A stretch of 64,000 nucleotides of DNA, from NCBI GenBank assembly GCA_016197205.1, contig JACPWG010000022.1, forward strand, positions 62,001-126,000, read 5' to 3'. Below, in pieces: positions 34,666 to 44,370 of the stretch. Every line of letters begins with the position of its first letter. Position 1 is the first letter of the stretch. The translations under genes and the position numbers were made by a program. Under the pieces are notes generated by a model that saw only the letters and a program-made list of their open reading frames with translations, did not search any database and had not been told where the DNA came from. This DNA comes from Planctomycetota bacterium. Its GTDB lineage: Bacteria > Planctomycetota > MHYJ01 > WSZJ01 > JACPWG01.

Positions 34666-36411
34666 CTACGCGTCGCGGGGCTGGCGGGCGTCCCAGCTTT
34701 CGATGAGCACGAAGAGCGTGAACACGCAGAAGACGAGAGACACGAGCACGAGGAGGAGGAGGGCGAGCGCGTGCTCGGAGGGAACCAGGAAGACCACGCC
34801 GGTCCGCAGGGAGACGAGCAGGGGCACGAAACTGAAGAGGATGGCCGCGATCTGGCCGAGCCGCGCCCAAAGGGGGAGGCGCGCGAACCCGTGCCCCACG
34901 AGGAAAAAGATGGCGGCGAAGAGGAGGAGGCTGACGCCCTCGGGGAGACCGGGCTGGTGGCCCGTGACGAGCTCCCGGCGGAAGAGGATCCAGCCGCCGA
35001 GGCCGGCACAGCCGAGGCCGTAGAGGCGGTCGAGCCAGGCGACCGCGTGCAGGTAAGAGTGCGGGATCGCGCGCAGCAGGATCGTGGTCCCGGACCGGGC
35101 GGTGCGTTGGGTGCCGGAGGCGAGGTGCGCGCTCGCGGAGGCGGGTCGCACGGCGCGGGTTGCGGGCGACCCCGTCGCACGAATGACGGCGGCCTTTGCG
35201 GCTGCAGGGGGCGACGTGGGGGCGGACGCGGGGCGCGGCGCAGGCGCGGACGCGGACGCGGACGCGGGTGGAGGCTTGGGGGCGCCGGCCACCTTGGGGC
35301 GCGTGCCGGCTGCGGGCAGGGGCGAGGTAGTGGGCCGCGGCGCGGCTTTCGTCGCCGTTGCCGGCGCTCCGCCGGGCTTCGGGATCGGCGCGGTCGAGGG
35401 GGAGGGGACCGCCTGGCGAGCCGGCGTTGCCGGAGCAGGCGGCGATGCCGGCACGGAAGGCGCGGCCGGAGCCGGCGGGATCGCGGGGACGGCTGCGGGT
35501 GTCGGCAGCGGCGCGGCAGGCGCAGCCGGTGGGCCCTTTGGGGCCGGAGACGGCGACGGCTCCGAGAGTGCCCTTTCCGCCGCGGGAGCTGGCGGCGTTG
35601 CCGGGGCCATGACGGTGGCCGTGGGCGCACTCTCTGTTGTCGGCGTCGCAGCCACAGCCGTCGCCGCCACAACCGCTGCCGTGCCTACGGCCGTGGGTGC
35701 GAGCTCGGTCGGCGTCCTCGCCGGTGCGGGAGCGCTCGCGACAACCACAAGGGGCGGGGCCGGCACCGTGACTGCCTCGGGTGCGTGTGAGGGCGCGGGT
35801 TCCGCCGGCGCTTCGTCGGACGGCCTCGGCTCCGCGCCGGACTCCGCCGGTGCTAGCGTCGTTCGGGGAAGGGGCGTCTCCGTCGCGTCCGCAGCTTCCT
35901 CGCGAGGCGGGACCGTCTCGGTGCTCGTGGGCTCCGCGGCTTCCGCGGTCGCCGGGTCGGCGACCAGCAACGCGATCTCGTCCTCGTCCTCCTTCGCCGT
36001 CACCTCCTCGCCGTGTCCCTTCGCCGTTTCCTCCCCGGCGCTTTGCTCCCGGTGATCGACCGTCAGCAGGCGGACGGCCTCGTCCAGCGTGTCCACGACA
36101 TCAAAGTACAACTCGAGGCGCATCCGGTGCACCACGATCTTGACCATCGGGGAGACGCGAACCAGCGTCAGCCGTCCTCCCTGGGCCCGGAGCTGGCTGG
36201 CGAGGTGGACGAAGAACCCAAGCCCCTGGCTGTTGACGTAGCTGACCCCCTTCATGTCCAGGAGGAAGCGCCTCTTCCCCTGGGCGAGGAGGCGCTTGAA
36301 TTGCTCTTGCAGGAGCGGTTCGGTTTTCCAGTCGACAGTCCCGCGGATGCCGACGAGGGATGCGCGCGGCACGCTGGTGAGCGGATGGACCTCGATCGCC
36401 AGTTCGCCCAC
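34666..36411 (-). CDS. STAS-domain protein with long Pro/Ala linker and C-terminal membrane helices
   Basis: 581 residues. Residues 1-120 form a STAS (anti-sigma-factor antagonist-like) domain: GTVDWKTEPLLQEQF, RRFLLDMKGVSYVNSQGLGF with the phosphorylatable-type Ser in the VNSQGL loop, LTLVRVSPMV. About 300 residues of Pro/Ala/Thr-rich low complexity follow, then three or four transmembrane helices (LLLFAAIFFLVGHGF, IAAILFSFVPLLVSL, ALLLLVLVSLVFCVFTLFVL). Soluble STAS domains usually sit alone or in SulP transporters; a STAS tethered by such a linker to a small membrane domain is unusual. The stop is eight bases before oleB, so it is probably the first gene of the ole transcript. The start is GTG. 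Confidence 0.78.
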   Translation of the reverse strand: MGELAIEVHPLTSVPRASLVGIRGTVDWKTEPLLQEQFKRLLAQGKRRFLLDMKGVSYVNSQGLGFFVHLASQLRAQGGRLTLVRVSPMVKIVVHRMRLELYFDVVDTLDEAVRLLTVDHREQSAGEETAKGHGEEVTAKEDEDEIALLVADPATAEAAEPTSTETVPPREEAADATETPLPRTTLAPAESGAEPRPSDEAPAEPAPSHAPEAVTVPAPPLVVVASAPAPARTPTELAPTAVGTAAVVAATAVAATPTTESAPTATVMAPATPPAPAAERALSEPSPSPAPKGPPAAPAAPLPTPAAVPAIPPAPAAPSVPASPPAPATPARQAVPSPSTAPIPKPGGAPATATKAAPRPTTSPLPAAGTRPKVAGAPKPPPASASASAPAPRPASAPTSPPAAAKAAVIRATGSPATRAVRPASASAHLASGTQRTARSGTTILLRAIPHSYLHAVAWLDRLYGLGCAGLGGWILFRRELVTGHQPGLPEGVSLLLFAAIFFLVGHGFARLPLWARLGQIAAILFSFVPLLVSLRTGVVFLVPSEHALALLLLVLVSLVFCVFTLFVLIESWDARQPRDA

Positions 36412-36734
36412 GAGCCAGTCTCCGCCAAGTGGAGGTGCGATCCCCTCATGCGCCGCACGCTCAGCGCCCGCGCAAGAATTACTTTACATTTTCGTGGATC
36501 GACCGATGCCTGGGGGCGCGGGCCTCCGGCCCGCGCAGCGGGGCCCAGCGGGCCGCGCCCCCAGGAGCCTCGAGGTCCGAGTCTGCGCAGTTATTTTTGC
36601 GCGCACGCTCACCTGCGCCGCAGGTCCGGTGCGAGGGGCGTGGCCGGCCTCTGCCGCCTACCGGAAAGGGTCGGGTCCAGAAATGGGCAGGGCCGGGAAG
36701 CCGCCGAAGCGGCCTCCCGGCCCTGGTTCCCGTG
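36412..36734. repeat. Repeat-bearing gap between the STAS gene and tRNA-Pro
   Basis: 36466-36608 is homologous to the inverted-repeat element at 12445-12608. It has a GCCCGCGCAAGAATTACTTT left arm, a GC palindrome core (GCGGGCCTCCGGCCCGCGC), and a right part ending CGCAGTTATTTTTGCGCGC. No gene seen. Confidence 0.6.
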
Positions 36735-36812
<78 letters not shown>

Positions 36813-36824
36813 GCTTCGCGTACA

Positions 36825-36853
36825 TATATACCGAACTCCCGCGGTCGAAGCAA
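36825..36853 (-). promoter_or_regulatory. Promoter of tRNA-Pro
   Basis: On the minus strand, TTGCTT (36848-36853) and TATATA (36825-36830) are separated by 17 bases. The -10 ends 12 bases before the tRNA 5' end. Confidence 0.7.
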
Positions 36854-36915
36854 GGGAATTCCTGGCCCCGATCCGGAGGTGCGCGTCGCCCCGCCGTTCC
36901 AGTCCGCCGATTCAG

Positions 36916-36944
36916 TTGACTTCGGTTTCCACCGGGGCTAGACT
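36916..36944 (+). promoter_or_regulatory. Candidate sigma70 promoter of the HDOD gene
   Basis: TTGACT (36916-36921) and TAGACT (36939-36944) have a 17-base spacer, about 50 bases before the ATG. Confidence 0.6.
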
Positions 36945-36995
36945 GGCTGCCCTGGTCCGTCCTGCCCAGTTCCTCCGCTTTCGACAGTTCCCCGC

Positions 36996-38318
36996 ATGGA
37001 CCCGGCACGCCCCTCCCGCTTCGTCATCGGGTATCGTATTCGCTCCCGGAGCGGGGAAGAGGTGCCGGTGAGGGTCGTGCTCGACGAGGGCGGGGTTCAC
37101 GTCCGGCAGGAGAGCATCGAGGAGGACGTGGCCTGGGAGGACCTGTGCGCCGCGGGCGAGACCGCGGACTCGGCGGCCGGGAACCGCAACCTCTGCCTTC
37201 TCCACAAACAGACGCTGCGACGCATCCTCGTCCCCTGCTCCGAAGAGGAGTTTCCCGACCTGCGCGAATTTGTGGCGGCCCGCGTGCCTTTCGTGCAGGC
37301 GGTTGCGACGGGCGCGCACGCCAGGATGGTGGGCGGCGACTCGATCGTGCGGACGGCCGGCGGCGCAGGCGGCGCAGGGGACCTGCTCTTGCGCGAGCGC
37401 AAGCGGCAGCTCGACGAGCGGCTCTCCGAGCTGCCTCTTCTGCCGGCCGCCTACCACGATGCGGAGCAGGTCGCGGGGAACCCGCTGGCCTCGGTCATCG
37501 ACTTCGAACGCGTCATCGCCCGTAGCCGCTCGCTCGCGGAGCGCGTGCTGAAGCTCGCGAATTCGCCCCGGTACGCGCGCGCCCGCAAGCTCACGAAACT
37601 GTCGGAGTGCCTGCCCGTCCTCGGCTTCAGCGCGGTCCGCGACATCGTGCTGGGGTTCACGTTGAGCCGGACCCTGCCGAAGGACGTCTCCGGCTACGGC
37701 ATGCCCGACTACGGCGCGTGGCGGCACGGGATGGCCGTCGGGCTCGCCGCCCGCACGCTAGAGCGTCGTCTTCGCGCCGCGCAGGAGGCCGCGGCCGCGG
37801 CGGCGGAGACGGGCGCGCCGTTCGCGAGCGAGGCGCCGGCTGCGCCACGGGAGACACCCGGGGAGCTCTTCCTGGCCCTCCTGGTCCACGACGTCGGCAA
37901 GGTGGTGCTGGCCCCGTTGGCCCAGGAGCGCCGCGCCGCGCTTCTGGAAGAGCTCGGCAGGTGCCAGGGAGACCTGCCGCAGGCCGAGCAAAACGTCCTG
38001 GGCTTCGACCATCAGGAGATCGGCGTCCGCATCGTCCGGCGCTGGGGCCTGTCGAGGCTTGCCCAGGAAGTGGTCCTGCATCATCACCTCCCGAGCGAGG
38101 CGGTCGCCTACCGCTGGAGCGTCGCGCTGGCCCACGTCGCGGACCACCTCGTCCACCGCCTGGGCATCGCCGAGACCCAGCATCGCAGCCTGAAATCCCG
38201 GTTGGACCGGGCGGGACTCGATATCCTCGGCCTCTCCGCGGAGCAGCTCGTCGAGGCCGAAGGCTGGATCGCCGAGGAGGAAGTCACGTACCGCACGATG
38301 GCGAATCAACTCGCATGA
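36996..38318 (+). CDS. HDOD-domain signalling protein
   Basis: 440 residues. A ~125-residue N-terminal region has strands such as RFVIGYRIRSRSGEEVPVRVVL. From about residue 140 an HDOD (HD-related output) domain begins: LPLLPAAYHDAEQVAGNPLAS, RVLKLANSPRYARARKLTKLSECLPVLGFSAVRDIVLGF, LLVHDVGKVVLAPL, VVLHHHLPSEA. HDOD proteins regulate signalling and often accompany GGDEF or phosphatase partners. Its stop overlaps the next start (ATGA), so it is translated together with the GAF-PP2C phosphatase. A Gly/Ala insert near 115-125 is low complexity. Confidence 0.85.
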   Translation: MDPARPSRFVIGYRIRSRSGEEVPVRVVLDEGGVHVRQESIEEDVAWEDLCAAGETADSAAGNRNLCLLHKQTLRRILVPCSEEEFPDLREFVAARVPFVQAVATGAHARMVGGDSIVRTAGGAGGAGDLLLRERKRQLDERLSELPLLPAAYHDAEQVAGNPLASVIDFERVIARSRSLAERVLKLANSPRYARARKLTKLSECLPVLGFSAVRDIVLGFTLSRTLPKDVSGYGMPDYGAWRHGMAVGLAARTLERRLRAAQEAAAAAAETGAPFASEAPAAPRETPGELFLALLVHDVGKVVLAPLAQERRAALLEELGRCQGDLPQAEQNVLGFDHQEIGVRIVRRWGLSRLAQEVVLHHHLPSEAVAYRWSVALAHVADHLVHRLGIAETQHRSLKSRLDRAGLDILGLSAEQLVEAEGWIAEEEVTYRTMANQLA

Positions 38319-40123
38319 CCGAACCGACCACCGAGCGCTCCGGGCCCTCGGAGCCCCCGACCGAAGGGGACCGCGCCCCGCGCGAAGAGTCCGGGCTGCT
38401 CGCGGCGGTCCGCTCCCTGCACGCGTCGACGGGGTTGGAGGACCTGCACGCCCGCCTCGGCGCGCTGCTCAAGGTCCACCTCGGTTGCGCCTCGTGGTCC
38501 GTCCTCGCGCGCGCGGAGGGGGAGGGGACGTTCACGCTGCGAGCCGGCACCCGGCAAGAGCTGGACCTCGGTCGCCCCTTCCCGGTCGCCCCCGGCGACG
38601 GTCCCCTGGATGCCGCCTTGCGCGGAGGACCCGGCGTCGTCGGCAATCCGGGCTTTCCCGCGGTGGTCGAGTGGCAGGGGAAGGGCGTGCCGCTCGCCGC
38701 CTGCCACCCCCTCGCGTGGGAGGGAGTGGCTTTCGGGGCATTGGCCATACACGAGTTCCTGCCCGAGGGGCCCCGCAAACCGCCGGCGCAGCTTCAGCGC
38801 TGGCTCGCGACGTTCGCCGACCACCTCGCCGTTGCCGAGACGCAGGTGCGCGCGCTCGAGGAGGCGCGTGCGGGCGCGCGCTTCTGCGAAAGGAAGCTCG
38901 CCGTGGTCGCCGAGGTGGGCAAGCTGATGAAGGTCCTCGACCCCGCGCCGCTGAATCCGAAGCTGCTCGAGACGCTCATGGCGTCCTGCGGGGCGAACGG
39001 AGGCGCGCTCCTGCTGGATCGCGACGACAAGCTGTGTCGCGAAGTGGAGCGGGGGATCCTCGACCGGCGCGTGGCCGCGATCCTCCTCGCCACCCGCCAC
39101 CCGCTCGTGAACGAATGCGCGGAGACGGGCCGCTGTTTTCTTTTCGCGGACGTGCGTGCCCACCCGAGGCTTGACCCGACCACGGTCCCGTCCGACATCG
39201 AATCCCTGCTGGTGCTGCCGCTCCAGGCGAACGGGAAGCCGTTGGGCGTGCTGGCGCTGGCGTCGAACGCGGAGCGGGGACCGTTCACGGAGGCGGACCT
39301 CCAGCTTCTGCAATCGGTCGGGGAGATGGCCGCGGCCGTGCTGGAGACGGTCAACACGCACCGCGTGTCCCTGGAGACCGAGTACCGCAAACAGGAATTC
39401 GCCGTCGCCGGCCGCGTGCAGCGCGGCGTGCTGCCGGCGCGGAGCCCGGACATCGCCGGGTGCCTGCTCGACGGCATGAGCATCTCCTGCGACGGCGGGG
39501 GCGGGGACTACTACGACTGGGTGCGGCTGGGGGAGCGCAAGGTCGGGATCGCGATCGGCGACGTCTCGGGGCACGGCATCCCCGTGGCCATCCTGCTCAT
39601 GGGCGTCCGGGCGTTCCTGCGTGCGCGCGCGGAAATGGTCGACGACCCCGGCGAGCTCCTGACGCAGCTCAACGGCTACGTGAAGCCCGACCTGAAGCAG
39701 GGGATGATCATGTCCCTGTTCTACGGCGTGCTCGACCTCGAGGCGGGGACGCTGCGGTTCGCAAGCGCCGGCCACGACGCGCCGGCGCTCTTCCGCTCGG
39801 CGGAGGGACGGTTCGACGAGCCCGACCGCACCGGACCCGCGCTCGGCATGCTCTCGGGCGCCCGCTTCACTTCGGACCGCCTGGACGGCCTGGCCTCCGG
39901 CGATTACCTGATGCTGCTCACGGACGGCATCTGGGAACAGCACAACCCGAAAGGGGAACAGTTCGGCCGGCGACGCGTCCTGGACGCGATCCGCGAATAC
40001 CGCCATTTGCCACCGAACGAGTTCATCAAGGTGCTGCGCGGCCTGCACCGGGGCTTCCGCGGCGACATGCCGCAAGAGGACGACATGACGCTCGTCGTCG
40101 GGAGCGTGCGGTCCGTGGGGTAG
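38315..40123 (+). CDS. GAF-domain PP2C/SpoIIE-type serine phosphatase
   Basis: 602 residues. Two GAF-like sensor regions (about 25-175 and 200-350, the second ending LLVLPLQANGKPLGVLALAS) precede a linker helix and an RsbU/SpoIIE-type PPM phosphatase with metal-binding segments CDGGGGDYYDWVRLG, IAIGDVSGHGIPVAILL, LRFASAGHDAPALF, LMLLTDGIWEQHNPKGEQFG and EDDMTLVVG. Such enzymes dephosphorylate STAS-type anti-sigma antagonists. A STAS protein lies about 0.6 kb upstream on the opposite strand and could be a substrate, which is inference only. Translation is coupled to the HDOD gene by the ATGA overlap. Confidence 0.9.
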   Translation: MTEPTTERSGPSEPPTEGDRAPREESGLLAAVRSLHASTGLEDLHARLGALLKVHLGCASWSVLARAEGEGTFTLRAGTRQELDLGRPFPVAPGDGPLDAALRGGPGVVGNPGFPAVVEWQGKGVPLAACHPLAWEGVAFGALAIHEFLPEGPRKPPAQLQRWLATFADHLAVAETQVRALEEARAGARFCERKLAVVAEVGKLMKVLDPAPLNPKLLETLMASCGANGGALLLDRDDKLCREVERGILDRRVAAILLATRHPLVNECAETGRCFLFADVRAHPRLDPTTVPSDIESLLVLPLQANGKPLGVLALASNAERGPFTEADLQLLQSVGEMAAAVLETVNTHRVSLETEYRKQEFAVAGRVQRGVLPARSPDIAGCLLDGMSISCDGGGGDYYDWVRLGERKVGIAIGDVSGHGIPVAILLMGVRAFLRARAEMVDDPGELLTQLNGYVKPDLKQGMIMSLFYGVLDLEAGTLRFASAGHDAPALFRSAEGRFDEPDRTGPALGMLSGARFTSDRLDGLASGDYLMLLTDGIWEQHNPKGEQFGRRRVLDAIREYRHLPPNEFIKVLRGLHRGFRGDMPQEDDMTLVVGSVRSVG

Positions 40124-40227
40124 CGCGTCGCAGGGCAAGGAAGGGGAAGGAGTCGCTTGCGTTCCGGGGTGGTCGGGGGAACCGCCCGGAGAATACGAAT
40201 TTCACCGCCCGAATTGCAAAATTCAAA

Positions 40228-42027
40228 TTGCAAAATTCAAATTGCAAATCTGAATTCTCAAATCTGAATGCTCAAATCCTCCTGGATTGGGCCCTGCGGT
40301 TCGCCCTCTTCGTGGTGGTCGGGTGGATCGTCGCCGTCTGGCACGACTATCAGAATCCGCTGGCGCCGACCGATCACGGCTGGAACCTGTACGTTTTCGA
40401 TCGCGTGGCCCAGGGGGACATGCCGATCCGGGACGTCGCCTGGCGGTATGGGCCGCTCATGCCGTATGTGTACGGCGGGGCGATGTGGCTGTTCGGCCGC
40501 TCGATCCTCACCGTGCTCTGCGTGAACTACGCCTTCCTCGCGGCCGCCACGTTGCTCGCATGGCCGCTCTTCCGCAAAGTCCTCTCCCCGGTCGCGGCCT
40601 TCGCGGCGGCCGTCCTGCTGCTGCACGCGGGCATGCCGTTCCACACGTGGAACCACATCGGCGGGACGCTCCTGCTGGTCGCGTCGCTGCTCGTGCTCTT
40701 TCGCAGGCTCGGGAGCGAGGGCGTCTGGCGGCGGTGGCTGGTCGGGCTGCTGGGCCTGCAAGCGCTGGAGTCTCTGGTCCTCCCCACGATGGCTGCCGCC
40801 TCGTGCTTCGCCCTCTGCCTCGCGCTCCTCACCGACCGCTTCCTTGCGCTGCGGGAGCGTGGCGCGCGGACCGCGCGGGAATTTGCCGGCATGCTCGTCG
40901 AGCCAGTGGCGCTTGGACTCGGCTGGCTGAGTCTGACGGCGCTCCTGTACCTGCCGTTCATCGTCGGCGTGCCGGACCGGCACCTGCACCATGCCCTCCT
41001 CGGCGCGGGGGACTTCGAGGCCTTCGCGAATCCGCTCGCGGGCATCGTACGCTTCCCGGTCGCGCTTCTCTCGGGCCTCTTCGCGGGACCGGAGCGAGGC
41101 GATTGGTGGATGGTCTTCGAGCGAAAGCCGGTCCTCGCGTTCCTCTTCGGCCTCGGCCTCCTGGCGGGCATCGCCGATCTGCTGGCGACGCTCCTCCGCA
41201 AGGGGGCCGTGGGAGCGGTGGGGGCGGAGGCTGCGCGGATCGCGGCATCGCGACGGGCGGCGTTCACGTTCGTCGCGGCGGCCTGCAGCCACCAGTACCT
41301 TTTCATCGGCGCGGTGCAAGGGCTGCAATGGTTCGCCGCGGTCGGCTTCCTGCCGCTGGCGGCCTGGGGCGTGGAGGTCGCCTGCCGAGCGGCGGCGCGC
41401 GTTGTCGGCGTGGGGGAGCGCGTGCGAAGCCGGGGCGAGGCCTGGGGCGCGGTCGCGCTCGTCGCCCTTTGCTTCGTGGGCCTGGCCGTACACGACCAGG
41501 TTTTGCCCGTCGTCCCCGTGCATCGCGAGGCGCGGCTCCTGCATGCGCGGGGCCGGGTATTCACGTTCCCCCCGGAAAATGTGCGCACCTTCGAGCAGGT
41601 GGCGGCGTGGGTGGAGCGGGAGACGGACCCGGGCGAGGAGGTGGCGTCGCTGCCGTACGCGCCTCTCTACAATTATCTGACCGGTCGCAAGAGCCCCTAC
41701 TGGCTGGTCCTGCCGATCGGCGAGGGGCCGCTCAGCCCGGAGGATGAGGCCGAGATCGTGGGCGCGCTGGAGACGAAGCGCGTGCGGTGCGTGCTGCGGA
41801 CGAACTGGGTGTTGCAGACGGCGGACGCGGATCCGGTGCTGTTCGGCGTCAACTTTGGAAACGGCGTCGCCGCGTACCTGGACGAGAAGTACGAAGTCGC
41901 GGGGTGTTACGGTAAGAACCTGGTGGGCGGGGTCGAGTGGCTGCCGAGCATCCACTATGTCGCGGGGCACCAGGTGCAGGTCCTGTGGAGGAAGGGGGAG
42001 CCGCGGGGGAGGCGTGGGGGGAAGTAG
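40228..42027 (+). CDS. Polytopic glycosyltransferase-like (PMT/GT-C type) membrane protein
   Basis: About 600 residues with around ten transmembrane helices. The early luminal loop (DHGWNLYVFDRVAQGDMPIRD, then WRYGPL) matches GT-C transferases that use polyprenyl-phosphate sugars, with the acidic D-x-x-W/R-type motif. The C-terminal ~150 residues are soluble (FEQVAAWVERETDPGEEVA), as in many such proteins. The start is uncertain: no in-frame ATG precedes the first helix, so I use the TTG at 40228, but CTG 40282 or GTG 40312 are alternatives. The upstream ~50 bases are a CAAATTGCAAAATTC dispersed repeat that may have replaced the original start. Confidence 0.7.
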   Translation: MQNSNCKSEFSNLNAQILLDWALRFALFVVVGWIVAVWHDYQNPLAPTDHGWNLYVFDRVAQGDMPIRDVAWRYGPLMPYVYGGAMWLFGRSILTVLCVNYAFLAAATLLAWPLFRKVLSPVAAFAAAVLLLHAGMPFHTWNHIGGTLLLVASLLVLFRRLGSEGVWRRWLVGLLGLQALESLVLPTMAAASCFALCLALLTDRFLALRERGARTAREFAGMLVEPVALGLGWLSLTALLYLPFIVGVPDRHLHHALLGAGDFEAFANPLAGIVRFPVALLSGLFAGPERGDWWMVFERKPVLAFLFGLGLLAGIADLLATLLRKGAVGAVGAEAARIAASRRAAFTFVAAACSHQYLFIGAVQGLQWFAAVGFLPLAAWGVEVACRAAARVVGVGERVRSRGEAWGAVALVALCFVGLAVHDQVLPVVPVHREARLLHARGRVFTFPPENVRTFEQVAAWVERETDPGEEVASLPYAPLYNYLTGRKSPYWLVLPIGEGPLSPEDEAEIVGALETKRVRCVLRTNWVLQTADADPVLFGVNFGNGVAAYLDEKYEVAGCYGKNLVGGVEWLPSIHYVAGHQVQVLWRKGEPRGRRGGK

Positions 42028-42166
42028 GGGGCGAGGGCGGGAGGGGATGCGCGGTGCGAGGGGGGAGCGGGGGAGCGGGAGTGGACGCGATGGGTGGCGC
42101 GATGGACTACCCTGACCCTCTCCCGCCACGCGGGAGCGGGTCAGCGACCGCCAGGTGAACGGAGCT

Positions 42167-43684
42167 TCACCGCGACGACGCAGCGACGCCGACGCCCAGA
42201 TCGCCGCTCAGTCGGTCCACGTACTCTTCGTAGGTGCCCAGGTAGCGTTTCACCGCGCCGTCCTTCACCTCGAGAATGCCCGTCGCGATCTCGTTCACGA
42301 AGGTCCGGTCATGGCTGATGAAAAAAAGAGTTCCGTCGAATTCCTTCAGCGCCTCGCCGAGGGCCTCGACCGTCTCGAAGTCGAGATGGTTCGTCGGCTC
42401 GTCGAGCAGCAACACCGGCGACTTGGCCAGGAGCAGGCCCATCAGGCAGAGGCGCGCGCGTTCGCCGCCGCTCAAGACCGAGATCGGCTTCTCGACGTCG
42501 TGCCCCTGGAACAGGAAACTGCCTGCCAGATCCAGGATCGTCTGGTGCGGGACGTGCCGGTCCGCTCGTCGCTGCAGGTAGGTCAGCACGTCCTGCGCGC
42601 CGGTCAAGCCCGTGTAGACGTGCTGCGCATAATAGCCGAGCTTGAGGTTGATCGCCCAATCGCAGCTTCCGCCGCGCGGGGTCAGGTCCCCGGCCAGCGT
42701 CCGCATCAGGGTCGTTTTCCCCTGGCCGTTGTTCCCCAGGATCGCGATGCGCTCTCCCCGCTGGATCTCGAAATGGACGTCCGACGCGACCTTCCTGCCC
42801 GGGTACCCGATTTCGAGGTCGGAACAGAGCAGCGCCGTCCCGGTGCGACTTCCGACCAGGGGGATGCGGATGCGCACGTTTCGCTGCGCGTGGGCGAGCG
42901 AGATCTTGCCGCGGTTGAGTCGCTCGAGCTGCTTGATCTTGGACTGCGCTCGCGTGGCCGTCGCGGCCCGCGCGCGGTTGCGATCGATGAATACCTGAAG
43001 CTGTTTCGCTTTCGACTCGATGATCCGATTCCCCTTTTCGGCGAGCAGGACCTGCTCCTCCTTGTAGGCCAGGTAGGCTTCGACGTCGCCGGGGTAGATG
43101 GTCAGCTCGCTCCCCTCCACGTCCAGGGTCTGCTCGCACGTGCGCATCAGGAATTCCCGGTCGTGGGAAATGATCATGTAGCCGCCCCGGAAATCCCCGA
43201 GGAAATTCTCGAGCAGCAGCAGCGTGCTCAAGTCGAGGTAGTTCGTCGGTTCGTCCAGGACTAGGAAATTCGGGTGGCGCAGCAGCATCGCCGCGAGCTT
43301 GACGCGGGTCTGGAAGCCCCCGGAGATCCTGCCGATCGGCGTATCGAGCTGCGCCGGCTCCAGCTTGAATTTCGCGGCCACCTCGCCGCAGCGCCATTCC
43401 TCCTGGTCCGTGTACCGCATCAGGAATTCCAGGACCGTCTCCTCGGGCGTGTACGGGTCATGCTGCTCGAGGTAGCTTAGCCGGAGGTCGCGGGTCCGAA
43501 CGACGCGTCCGGAGTCCGGCTCCTCCTCGCCGGTGATGAGCCGGGCGAGCGTGGATTTTCCGGAGCCGTTCCGTCCGATGACTCCGATCTTCTGGTTCGC
43601 GTAGAACTGCGCGTTCACCGATTCGAAAATGGTGCGCGCGCCGTAGTGTTTGCCGACGTCTTCGAGCTGGATCAGGCATTTCAT
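42167..43684 (-). CDS. ABC-F family ATPase
   Basis: 505 residues: two ABC domains joined by a charged linker, with no membrane segments. ABC1 has GRNGSGKST, ISGGFQTRVKLA and LVLDEPTNYLD; ABC2 has GNNGQGKTT, LSGGERARL and LLLDEPTNHLD, each followed by the ISHDREF/ISHDRTF switch. The linker between them (YLAYKEEQVLLAEKGNRIIE, with many Arg/Lys) is the P-site-tRNA-interaction motif of ABC-F proteins. These act on the ribosome as translation factors or resistance proteins; no subclass can be assigned here. Start ATG at 43684; a good promoter lies about 60 bases upstream, but the Shine-Dalgarno is weak. Confidence 0.9.
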   Translation of the reverse strand: MKCLIQLEDVGKHYGARTIFESVNAQFYANQKIGVIGRNGSGKSTLARLITGEEEPDSGRVVRTRDLRLSYLEQHDPYTPEETVLEFLMRYTDQEEWRCGEVAAKFKLEPAQLDTPIGRISGGFQTRVKLAAMLLRHPNFLVLDEPTNYLDLSTLLLLENFLGDFRGGYMIISHDREFLMRTCEQTLDVEGSELTIYPGDVEAYLAYKEEQVLLAEKGNRIIESKAKQLQVFIDRNRARAATATRAQSKIKQLERLNRGKISLAHAQRNVRIRIPLVGSRTGTALLCSDLEIGYPGRKVASDVHFEIQRGERIAILGNNGQGKTTLMRTLAGDLTPRGGSCDWAINLKLGYYAQHVYTGLTGAQDVLTYLQRRADRHVPHQTILDLAGSFLFQGHDVEKPISVLSGGERARLCLMGLLLAKSPVLLLDEPTNHLDFETVEALGEALKEFDGTLFFISHDRTFVNEIATGILEVKDGAVKRYLGTYEEYVDRLSGDLGVGVAASSR

Positions 43685-43743
43685 GTGGGGGGAGCACCCA
43701 GAAGGACGGGTTGGGAGACAGCGGTCCAAACTTGAAGGGGGGA

Positions 43744-43772
43744 ATTTTAGTTCGGGAGGCTGTGGAAGGCAA
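43744..43772 (-). promoter_or_regulatory. Candidate promoter of the ABC-F gene
   Basis: On the minus strand, TTGCCT (43767-43772) and TAAAAT (43744-43749) are separated by 17 bases. Confidence 0.6.
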
Positions 43773-44163
43773 GGGCGAAGTGCGGGAGAGGGGGGGAAAA
43801 GGGGAGTGGAAGCGATTTTTGGTGGGATGCCCTCACCCCCCCCTTTCACGCTCCGCGCTTCGGGCGACGGGTGCTGCGAGCTTGGGGGCGCAGGCACGGC
43901 ACTCGCCCGCTAGGCGGGAGAGGCGAACCGCGCGAGAGCATGATCGGGGGGCAGGCACACCCAGAGCTTTGCGAGCCGGGTTTGAGGATAGGGCTGAGCT
44001 GTACCCCTCCGGCTGAGAGCGCGGGGCGGTGACCGCGCCGGTCAAGCGCTCCGCTTGACCTCCTCCGCCGAAGAGCCTAGAATCAAACTGGGACCTGTGT
44101 TCCGTTCGTTTGGCGATCACCCGCACCATCCTGCGCCGGCAGGCAGGCCGCGTGACAGGGGGC
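43773..44163. other. Gap before the nucleotidyltransferase remnant
   Basis: About 390 bases with scattered GC-rich repeat fragments (a CCCTCACCCCCCCC run, an AGGCGGGAGAGGCGAACCG stretch) and no gene recognised. Confidence 0.35.
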
Positions 44164-44370
44164 ATGATGAATGCACTCCTCGGCGTAGATGACCTGAAAA
44201 AAAAGCTGAGCCAAGAGTCGCCCGCCATTACCCGGGCCAAGCTCGAAGCGGCTCGCACGCGCGCTGAAATTGCGAGTCTGATAGAAAGTACGGGGCCGCG
44301 TATTCAGCCTGCGGATGCGGAAGTGATAGCCTTCGGCTCGCTCGCACGAACGGAGTGTTCTGACCATGGG
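44164..44370 (+). pseudogene. N-terminal remnant of a nucleotidyltransferase gene
   Basis: Sixty-nine codons from the ATG (MMNALLGVDDLKKKLSQESP, then PADAEVIAFGSLARTECSDHG) match the opening of nucleotidyltransferases with the G-S-x(n)-D-x-D active site. Immediately after SDHG, where the catalytic Asp pair should follow, the frame runs into the next gene and the homology stops. The break falls exactly at the start codon of the TIM-barrel gene, indicating a deletion that fused the two loci. Confidence 0.6.
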
